From contig MU646355.1 in assembly GCA_026770585.1 (NCBI GenBank), positions 56,322 through 66,589 on the forward strand: a DNA stretch of 10,268 nucleotides, written 5' to 3'. Position numbers and translations under genes: made by a program. Within the stretch, counting starts at the first letter, position 1. The number at the start of each line of letters is the position of its first letter. This DNA comes from Baffinella frigidus. Taxonomy: Eukaryota > Cryptophyceae > Cryptomonadales > Baffinellaceae. The notes under the pieces were generated by a model that had not been told where the DNA came from, did no database searches, and saw only the letters and a list, made by a program, of their open reading frames with translations. Below are positions 5,880 to 10,268 of the stretch, piece by piece.

Positions 5880-6770
5880 ACTGGAGGAGTTGAGTTTTAG
5901 GGTTTATACTTGATGCTTTATGGTTTATGGTTTGGGGTGTAGGGTTTAGGATTTAGGGTTGAGGATTTGGGGTTTGGGGTTTGGGGTTGAGGGTTGAGGT
6001 TTTAGGGTTTGAGTTTGTGGGTTTGGGGTTAGGGGGGTTAGGGGGGTGCGGGTTCAGGGTTCAGGGTTGGTGTTTAGTGCTTCGTGTTTAGGGTTTAGGG
6101 TTTAGGGTTTAGAGTTGAGGGGTAAGTGGTTAGAGGTTTTGGGGACACACCTCCTCCCCGGGCGTAGGTTTTAGGGTTTAGGGTTTAGGGTTTAGAGTTT
6201 AGGGTTTAGTGTTTAGGGTTAAGGGTTTAGGGCTAAGGGTTTGGGGTTTAGGGTTTAGGGTTTAGGGTTTGGGGTTTAGGGTTTAGGGTTTAGAGTTGAG
6301 GGGTAAGTGGTTTTTGGGACACACCTCCTCACAGTTTAGGGTTTAGGGTTTAGGGTTTAGGGTTTAGGTTTTAGGGTTTAGGGTTTAGGGTTTGAGGTTT
6401 CGGGGACACACCTCCTCCCCGGGCGGATGCCCTGAAAGCTGCTCGCCTGATTTAGGGTTTAGGGTTTAGGTTTTGGGGTTTAGGGTTTAGGGGTTTGGGG
6501 TTTGGGGTTTGGGGTTTGGGGTTTGGGGTTTGGGGTTTAGGGTTTGGGGTTTGGGGTTGAGGGTTCATGGGTTGGGTTTGGGGGTTGGGGGCTTGGGGTT
6601 TGAGGTTTGGGGTTTGGGGTTTAGGGTTTGGGGTTGAAGGTTGAGGGTTGAGGGTTTTGGGTTTTGGGTTTGGGGTTTGTGGTTTGTGGTTTGGCGTTTG
6701 TGGTTTGGAGTTTGGGATTTGGGATTTGGGGTTTTGGATTTGGGGTTTGGGGTTCAGGGTTTAGGGTTTG
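5880..6770 (+). repeat. Long degenerate telomere-like block with ACACACCTCCTC insertions
   Basis: TTTAGGG, TTTGGGG and mixed variants fill most of the interval. A run of TTTGGGG lies at about 6490-6555. Three related non-telomeric pieces interrupt it: GGGGACACACCTCCTCCCCG at 6141, a shorter ACACACCTCCTC at 6319 and a third full copy at 6402. The first two are preceded by GAGTTGAGGGGTAAGTGG, so the pieces spread as blocks together with neighbouring telomere-like DNA. No gene is seen. Confidence 0.9.
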
Positions 6771-6822
6771 GGGAGGGGGGGGTACAGCCGAAGAGGACCC
6801 ACTGCAATTCTTGTTCGGTGGA
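6771..6822 (+). repeat. GTACAGCCGA repeat, copy 1
   Basis: A G-run followed by GTACAGCCGAAGAGGACCC and CACTGCAATTCTTGTTC. Related copies are at 7117-7148 (truncated) and 7208-7260 (full). The G-run precedes each copy. Confidence 0.85.
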
Positions 6823-6842
6823 ACACACTCGTAGGAGTGTGT
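6823..6842. repeat. Perfect 8-bp hairpin ACACACTC-GTAG-GAGTGTGT
   Basis: A perfect stem with a 4-nt loop. It sits just left of the CTAGCTCTGCC terminus at 6850. The same GGAACACACTC precedes CTAGCTCTGCC directly at 7664, without the second arm. Confidence 0.8.
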
Positions 6843-6867
6843 CCGATTCCTAGCTCTGCCTCAGTCT

Positions 6868-7018
6868 ATTTTCATCTCGGAAGATAACTGAGTCAGTTCC
6901 TTTTCAATAGGAGGTTGAATAGGAGAAATTAGTTAGGGCATAGTAAATTCAATTAGGCCTCCTAATTAAATGGAAACGCTAATTAGGGAACTGATTCAGC
7001 TGTCGTTCGAGATGAACT
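6868..7018. mobile_element. Nested MITE-like foldback, about 150 bp
   Basis: Arms at 6871-6900 and 6987-7016 match at about 25 of 30 positions, with perfect outer ends TTCATCTCG/CGAGATGAA. The interior is AT-rich and contains a further AATTAGG-cct-CCTAATT palindrome. The related element at 8765 passes from CAGTCT to TTGGTCT with no insertion, so it serves as an empty site. The target duplication is unclear because the junction has changed (GATT in the empty copy). Confidence 0.7.
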
Positions 7019-7020
7019 TG

Positions 7021-7041
7021 GTCTCACCAATTTGGTGAGAC
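7021..7041. repeat. Perfect palindrome GTCTCACCAA-t-TTGGTGAGAC
   Basis: Twenty-one bases with 10-bp arms and a single central base. The corresponding region of the 8765-8900 element is non-palindromic (GGTCTGCCC then GGTTGGTGAG), so the palindrome was gained or lost in one copy. Confidence 0.9.
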
Positions 7042-7059
7042 GAGGGTCCTTTACGCTCC

Positions 7060-7100
7060 AAAGTTGACGGGTATGTCCCGCAACGCCAGAATGTCAACAT
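7060..7100. repeat. 24-nt-loop hairpin module, copy 3
   Basis: GTTGAC (7063-7068) pairs with GTCAAC (7093-7098) around a 24-nt loop. It is preceded by CCTTTACGCTCCAAA, shared almost exactly with copy 4. Confidence 0.8.
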
Positions 7101-7116
7101 ACGAGTAGGCAGTCAA

Positions 7117-7148
7117 GGGAGGGGGGGGTACAGCCGAAACGGACCCAG
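7117..7148 (+). repeat. GTACAGCCGA repeat, truncated copy 2
   Basis: A G-run, then GTACAGCCGAAACGGACCCA. It joins directly to the TTTACGCTCC lead-in of hairpin copy 4. Confidence 0.8.
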
Positions 7149-7163
7149 GTTCGTTTACGCTCC

Positions 7164-7204
7164 AAAGTTGACGGATTTGTACCGGAAACCCAGATTGTCA
7201 ACTT
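7164..7204. repeat. 24-nt-loop hairpin module, copy 4
   Basis: AAGTTGAC (7165-7172) pairs with GTCAACTT (7197-7204), 24-nt loop beginning GGATTTGTACCGG. It is close to copy 3 both in sequence and in position. Confidence 0.88.
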
Positions 7205-7207
7205 AAA

Positions 7208-7260
7208 GGGAGGGGACGTACAGCCGAAGAGGACCCACTGCAATTCTTGTTCCGTGGGGG
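7208..7260 (+). repeat. GTACAGCCGA repeat, copy 3
   Basis: GTACAGCCGAAGAGGACCC and CACTGCAATTCTTGTTC match copy 1 at 6782, ending in a G-run. Confidence 0.85.
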
Positions 7261-7272
7261 GGGTTCCCGAGC

Positions 7273-7339
7273 TGATATCTGAGTTTCGGGTGTGGGGTTT
7301 AGGGTTTAGGGTCTAGGGTTCAGGGTCTAGCAGATATCA
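7273..7339 (+). repeat. Short interstitial telomere-like tract framed by TGATATCTG arms
   Basis: TGATATCTG (7273-7281) and CAGATATCA (7331-7339) are perfect inverted copies. Between them lie about five TTTAGGG, TCTAGGG and TTCAGGG heptamers. This is the last telomere-like tract before the right end of the window. Confidence 0.75.
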
Positions 7340-7531
7340 TATATATGCAACAGGTTTGTTCAAGGGGTGACTGTTGGAGTACACGTGAGTACGTCTAGAG
7401 TTGAGTAGATTCCACGTACAGTGACAACCTCTCAAGTCAATGGAAAGATAACATTTATTTGATACCCCTCCAAGGCCCAAATCCTGGATGTTGTAGTGCG
7501 GAATCCGGACGAGCGCAGATCGACCTGTGAG
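7340..7531. other. Low-repeat intergenic DNA
   Basis: No internal repeats or strong hairpins stand out. Minus-strand frames of 68 and 62 codons overlap in different registers and neither has recognisable motifs. Codon usage and neighbours give no support, so no gene is called. Confidence 0.5.
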
Positions 7532-7685
7532 CACCTGACACAAACATCTGTTAGAGGTTTTGTACGGGAATTGGCAGAGCTAGGGAGTGTGGGGAACGAA
7601 CGTGACCAATTCCCGTACAAAACCTCTAACAGATGTTTGTGTCAGGTGATGTTTGTGTCAGGGGAACACACTCCCTAGCTCTGCC
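7532..7685. repeat. Interleaved inverted repeats with perfect 43-bp arms
   Basis: Arm A (7532-7574) and A' (7606-7648) are exact reverse complements over 43 bp around a 31-nt loop. The loop contains most of arm B (7573-7591), whose exact 19-bp partner B' is at 7667-7685. The order A-B-A'-B' is interleaved, not nested. GATGTTTGTGTCAGG at the outer foot of A' is directly repeated at 7632-7646 and 7648-7662. B and B' contain GGCAGAGCTAG and CTAGCTCTGCC, the terminal motif of the local element family. No mismatch in 43 bp implies recent origin, active maintenance or an assembly foldback. Confidence 0.92.
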
Positions 7686-7794
7686 AGAGTTTTCTTCTGG
7701 GTTGTCCCAAAGTCTTTCTATTCGCCCGTTTGCACTGAATTTCTGCCCTTAAATACTTTAAGGACGGGCCAGAATAAAACTCAGGCAGAGCTAG
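7675..7794. mobile_element. CTAGCTCTGCC-family MITE, 120 bp
   Basis: Arms 7675-7700 and 7769-7794 match at 24 of 26 positions, starting CTAGCTCTGCC. Inside, CCTTAAA-tac-TTTAAGG forms a perfect hairpin. Flanks ACACTCC (7668-7674) and ACACCCC (7795-7801) differ by one base and could be a decayed 7-bp target duplication. It is non-coding. Confidence 0.8.
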
Positions 7795-7839
7795 ACACCC
7801 CCCACGCAAGAGGTTTGGGCACACCTCCCTGTGGAGGCG

Positions 7840-7857
7840 ATATCCGATTTCGGATAT
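7840..7857. repeat. Perfect palindrome ATATCCGA-tt-TCGGATAT
   Basis: An 8-bp stem with a 2-nt loop in the otherwise low-repeat stretch 7795-7927. No gene is assigned there. A 141-codon minus frame (7791-8216) crosses it and continues through the tandem repeat units, so it is not accepted as a gene. Confidence 0.8.
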
Positions 7858-8303
7858 TTAACATTTGGAGAATCGCGGGGGAATTCCGGGATTTCTCTCC
7901 CCAAGTGGCCGATTCGTGGTACAAATAATAGAAAGACTCTGTTTCGACGGTTTGACCCTAGGCGCCGGAGCTGATATTCTGCCGACCAATCTGGATATGA
8001 GCAGCAGAGAAACGTTGCCGGGATATGCGACGTTGCATAGAAAGGCTCGGCTTGGTTGGACCACCTCAACCAAACATCCAACCAGGTTTCCCTTCGTAGC
8101 CCGCTGTGTGGCTGGATATGAAAAGAAGAGAAACGTTGCCGGGGTGTGAGAAGGTCAGAAACGTTACAGCAACTGAAGCCGATAGAAAGACTCGGCTGGA
8201 TCGGACATGATCTCATAACCTGTCAGGAGGCTCCGGAGCTCATTCTTGTTCTGGGCTCCGGATCAGTCAACGCCAACCACTATCCACCCAGGTTTCCCTT
8301 CGT

Positions 8304-8482
8304 CCACACGAGGCTACCTATGCGAACAGAATAAATGTCGATTGTAAACGTGTGCAGTAATTTTCAGATGAAACGCAGCGACTTTACACAGGTCCGACCG
8401 CTCAGCGGGCGGAAACGTGATCATTTGCCCACAAAACTTTAAAAGTCCGTTTTATTCTGTTCGCCTGGGTAGCCTCGTGTGG
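8304..8482. mobile_element. MITE, 179 bp, with GT duplication and empty site
   Basis: Terminal arms 8304-8335 and 8451-8482 match at 30 of 32 positions and start CCACACGAGGCTACC. GT flanks both sides (8302-8303 and 8483-8484). The homologous tandem unit reads CCTTCGTAGCCCGCTGTG at 8091-8108 with no insert, giving a paralogous empty site with a single GT. The interior is AT-richer than the flanks and non-coding. The superfamily cannot be named from a 2-bp GT duplication alone. Confidence 0.85.
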
Positions 8483-8497
8483 GTAGACCGCTGTGTT

Positions 8498-8576
8498 GCT
8501 GGATATGAAAAGGAGAGGAACGTTACTGTAAAGCTTGACGCAGTCTTTCTCTTTGCGTCTCCTTCTCATATCCAGC
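8498..8576. repeat. Inverted duplication of the GCTGGATATGA segment
   Basis: GCTGGATATGAAAAGGAGA (8498-8516) pairs at 18 of 19 positions with 8558-8576. The left arm is part of the tandem unit, and the right arm is an inverted second copy found only in this unit. Confidence 0.85.
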
Positions 8577-8764
8577 CACTACCATGGGAGACTGTGTCAT
8601 GTGAGAGCTTACCTGTGAGGAGACACCGGAGCTCGTTCTTGTTCAGGGCGCCTGAACAGTCAACGTCATACCTGCAAACAGGGAGGGTAGCACCGGTTGA
8701 CTGAGAGAAAGCTAGGGACTAAACAAGCGCCAAAACCTTCATGATTGCGCCGTGCGGAATGAGT

Positions 8765-8900
8765 CTAGCTCTGCTTCAGTCTGATTTGGTCTGCCCAGGT
8801 TGGTGAGTCTGGGCTCTTTTCCGCGCCAAAACAGATTCCTACCGCAACCCCAGCATGTCCCGTTGAGAATGGTCGGTCAACCCGAGTGAGGCAGAGCTAG
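8765..8900. mobile_element. CTAGCTCTGCC-family element, 136 bp, intact ends
   Basis: Ends CTAGCTCTGCTTCA and TGAGGCAGAGCTAG are inverted copies with one mismatch in 14. It is homologous to 6850-7115 but lacks the nested 150-bp insertion. It carries a decayed 24-nt-loop hairpin (loop 8833-8856). GAAT follows on the right and lies close by on the left (8757-8760), but a target duplication is not clear. Confidence 0.75.
8826..8864. repeat. 24-nt-loop hairpin module, decayed copy 5
   Basis: The loop still aligns at 24 nt (AGATTCCTACCGCAACCC...), but the stem has decayed: the left arm reads CCAAAAC and the right arm GTCCCGTT instead of GTCAACTT. The lead-in CTCTTTTCCGCGCC and trailing GAATGGTCGGTCAA remain recognisable. 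Confidence 0.65.
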
Positions 8901-8922
8901 GAATCCTACTTCTGTCCCAGTT

Positions 8923-9046
8923 GATTTGGGCTCCTCATCAATTCGCCACCCCCCCCCAATTTCCAATGTGAATTTTGCGCCCCCCCCAAGGAAATTCACA
9001 TGTGAAATGGGGGGGGGGGGGGGCGAATTGATGAGGAACCCAAATC
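8923..9046. mobile_element. 124-bp foldback with complementary C- and G-tracts
   Basis: Outer arms 8923-8947 and 9022-9046 match at 24 of 25 positions. They continue inward as C-tracts (8949-8957) facing a 15-G run (9009-9023), then AATTTCC..TGTGAATTT facing AAATTCACA..GAAAT. Nearly the whole segment can fold on itself. GGCAGAGCTAGGAATCCT flanks it on both sides (8890-8907 and 9054-9071). The long homopolymers may contain sequencing length errors. Confidence 0.85.
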
Positions 9047-9050
9047 AAAG

Positions 9051-9430
9051 TGGGGCAGAGCTAGGAATCCTGGTTTGATGGCAACGAACCACCAGGCCTC
9101 CCAAGTGGCCTGCCCGAGTTCGTTTTGCAAAGGTCGATTTGAGAGAGTTGCCCGATCAGGGCAACTTCTCCATGCAAATGGGCACTTGGAAACGAACTCG
9201 GTGAATCTACTTCAGGGTCCTGGCGGAAAGGGGGGGCGAATTGAAGTGGGACAGAGCTAGGAATCCTGTTTTGATGCCAACGGACCACCAGGCCTCGGAT
9301 ATGTGTACCAGGGAGTTGCCCGATCAGGGCAACGTCTCCAAACACCGAGTTCGTTTTTGAAGGTCCATTTGTTCTTTCGAACGTGGCGACGCTGTGGTAC
9401 AAATCCGCCCGAGAGGATATCCAGATTAGT
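9051..9430 (+). repeat. Two-unit tandem repeat, 196-bp spacing, with conserved hairpin
   Basis: TGGGnCAGAGCTAGGAATCC starts at 9051 and 9247. Both units continue with TTTGATGnCAACG and ACCACCAGGCCTC. Each holds the perfect hairpin GTTGCCC-gatca-GGGCAAC (9147-9165, 9315-9333). CGAGTTCGTTTT lies left of the hairpin in unit 1 and right of it in unit 2. In unit 1 AAACGAACTCGG also occurs on the right, making an outer inverted pair. The 113-codon minus frame over 9061-9402 crosses both units and is not taken as a gene. Confidence 0.82.
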
Positions 9431-9462
9431 GTCCGAGGCCATGCAATTCAAACCGCCTTTTA

Positions 9463-9550
9463 TGCTATCTTAAGGGTGGATTTTGTCAGATTTTGATATT
9501 TTAGCGTCGGTATATCTTTACCATATGACAAACCCCACCCCAAGATAGCA
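9463..9550. mobile_element. MITE-like foldback, 88 bp
   Basis: Arms TGCTATCTT...TTTTGTCA (9463-9488) and TGACAAA...AAGATAGCA (9526-9550) pair with one indel and a few mismatches. The loop is AT-rich. It marks the border between the repeat-rich part and the GC-rich right end. The stop codon of the proposed minus-strand gene (9503-9501) falls inside its loop. Confidence 0.75.
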
Positions 9551-10164
9551 AAATGCATAGCCTTGACAATGCATGGCTTCGCCCATGAAGATACGCCGCG
9601 TCGAGCGCGATGGGAGTATCCGAGGGAAGCGCGTGAACAAATCCCGTCGCGTCTGCAAACAGGTTATGCATAAACCTCTGCATCACGCGGGCGGGCAGCG
9701 CTCCCGCGCTCACGCACGCGTGAGCTCTCTCACAAACTCCGCTCTTCGGAGCAGCTGGCTGTGATCGGGCTTGACCGATCGCAGCGATACTCTCGTCGGT
9801 GGAGCCAACCCCACTGAGGCCAGCCCCGTGGGTGCATCACAAACAGCCATCGCCGTATCCCCTCTCGCCACGCCAGAATCCACCGCGCTGCATCACAGAC
9901 TTCCTGGTGGGAGAAACTGCCGGGCTTCCTCTGCAAGAACGGGTCAAAACGGACGTGGTTTGCTTGAGGTTTTTACCGGTGGAGCAGCGAGCGGACCATA
10001 TCGAATCTGACGCGCTCGCCCCCACGGAGTCGCAAGACTGCGTTGGGCGCAGCAAGGGCGCGCGACGCAGAGGCCCCGACGAGACACAGGAGCACCACGG
10101 CAAACCACGAAACGTTGACCGTCAAGCACCAAGACTTTCGGGCCTGAGGAGCTCGCCGCCGCAT
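9501..10164 (-). CDS. Hypothetical secreted or targeted protein, two-exon model
   Basis: The product is not recognised. An ATG at 10164-10162 (A at -3) opens exon 1 (10164-9977). It encodes a basic start (MRRRAPQARKS), a hydrophobic stretch WFAVVLLCLVGASA at about residues 20-33, and an ALA-AP cleavage-like site near residues 38-40: a signal-peptide layout. NAVLRLRGG follows. The frame stops at TAA (9975-9973), overlapping a donor-like GTAAAA at 9976. Splicing to an AG at 9815-9814 gives exon 2 (9813-9501), about 166 residues in all, with low-complexity sequence and then RFMHNLFADATGFVHALPSD. Other acceptors are possible: AG at 9932-9931 (46-nt intron) meets a stop at 9839-9837, and AG at 9889-9888 uses another frame. 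Exon 1 is the better-supported part. It could be a chance frame in GC-rich DNA. Confidence 0.3.
9751..9776. repeat. Hairpin CTGTGATCGG / CCGATCGCAG
   Basis: A 10-bp stem with one mismatch and a 6-nt loop. It lies within the second exon of the proposed minus-strand gene, so it may simply be coding sequence. Confidence 0.6.
9814..9976 (-). other. Candidate intron
   Basis: On the minus strand it begins GTAAAAACC and ends GGCCTCAG (163 nt). It keeps frame with the downstream open reading and removes an in-frame TGA at 9839-9837. A TTCTTGCAG acceptor inside it (AG at 9932-9931) is stronger by eye but gives a shorter product. No transcript evidence is available. Confidence 0.25.
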
Positions 10165-10230
10165 TCTGAGTGGGAGGGCGCGCAGGCAAAGGCCCGGCCC
10201 GGCGTGGGCCACCGAGCTTGAACAATCTTG

Positions 10231-10268
10231 GGCGGCGGCGGCGGCGTCGCCGGGGGGGGGGGGGGGGG
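10231..10268 (+). repeat. GGC microsatellite and terminal G-run
   Basis: Five GGC triplets (10231-10245) are followed by GTCGCC and then 17 consecutive G to the last base. Ending on a homopolymer suggests a contig edge or assembly gap. On the minus strand this would be the C-rich region upstream of the proposed ATG at 10164. Confidence 0.9.

Larger units (their letters stand above)
6850..7115. mobile_element. CTAGCTCTGCC-family element, interrupted and lacking its right end
   Basis: The left terminus CTAGCTCTGCC is at 6850-6860. Its continuation TCAGTCT, then TTGGTCT, a region with GGTGAG, and a 24-nt-loop hairpin parallels the complete relative at 8765-8900. It is split by a nested 150-bp element at 6868-7018. 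The expected right end GGCAGAGCTAG is missing; sequence changes to the G-run repeat at about 7117. There is no coding capacity. Confidence 0.6.
7928..8700 (+). repeat. Three-unit diverged tandem repeat
   Basis: Units open with ATAGAAAGrCTC at 7928, 8037 and 8182. They share parts of GCCGGAGCTnAT, CCAGGTTTCCCTTCGT, GCTGTGTGGCTGGATATGA and AGAGAAACGTT. Unit lengths differ because of insertions: unit 3 contains the MITE at 8304-8482 and a foldback at 8498-8576. A CCGGAGCTCGTTCTTGTTC segment repeats again near 8629. Open frames of 90 or more codons exist but do not stay in the same frame between units. Confidence 0.8.

Noticed and set aside
6641-6853. Repetitive Gly/Phe/Trp/Leu-rich open frame of 70 codons, with similar frames near 4067-4252
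   Set aside because: These are translations of TTTGGGG/TTTAGGG heptamers, a normal by-product of telomere-like arrays.
7337-7620. Overlapping minus frames in a low-repeat stretch, one with GFRTTTSRIWALEGYQ
   Set aside because: Looks slightly protein-like, but the frame is short, has no motif and runs into the perfect 43-bp inverted repeat, so there is too little to call a gene.
7791-8216. A 141-codon open frame on the minus strand
   Set aside because: It crosses from low-repeat DNA through diverged tandem units that do not keep the frame, shows no domain or motif, and covers known repeat segments.
9061-9402. A 113-codon minus frame
   Set aside because: It spans both units of the 196-bp tandem repeat including their hairpins and has no protein-like pattern.
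9799-10221. A 140-codon open frame on the plus strand, rich in Pro, Arg and Ser
   Set aside because: It starts at GTG, has no recognisable features, and lies opposite the more gene-like minus-strand frame. GC-rich DNA often gives such antisense frames.

Overview
This window looks like eukaryotic subtelomeric DNA from an organism with plant-type TTTAGGG telomeres. That repeat occurs in green algae, land plants, several stramenopiles, dinoflagellates and apicomplexans. The sequence does not settle which, although a unicellular alga or protist is plausible. The first 90 bases are a perfect TTTAGGG array. Exact or mutated TTTAGGG-like heptamers (TTTGGGG, TTGAGGG, TTGAGTG, TTTACGG) recur in blocks to about 7.3 kb. 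No gene with recognisable homology was found. Most open frames up to 9.45 kb run through repeats and look like chance.

Layout. 1-1,630: telomeric array, a short retroelement-like insertion with a 14-bp target duplication (502-606), a 58-bp dispersed repeat, a head-to-head telomeric inversion (684-859), degenerate telomeric DNA and 51-bp tandem repeats. 1,689-1,926: nine-unit minisatellite. 2,027-2,211: a MITE. 2,365-4,125: a second retroelement-like copy, then complex subtelomeric repeats and strong hairpins. 4,155-6,770: variant telomere-like blocks, interrupted by a 36-bp tandem repeat and by a palindrome-rich element at 4,679-4,968 whose unoccupied counterpart is at 5,511. 6,771-9,555: a dense cluster of foldback and MITE-like elements, many ending in CTAGCTCTGCC, several nested or matched by unoccupied copies in the same window. 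9,560-10,268: GC-rich DNA with different texture, holding a possible minus-strand gene whose first exon encodes a signal-peptide-like N-terminus.

The main story is repeated insertion of short non-autonomous elements into decayed telomeric DNA. In three cases the window contains a paralogous empty site, so insertion can be read directly from the sequence. A separate signal is a hairpin module present in four copies plus one decayed copy, always with a 24-nt loop. No transposase or reverse transcriptase is encoded here, so any mobility would depend on proteins made elsewhere. The window ends in a run of 17 G, which may be a contig or gap edge.
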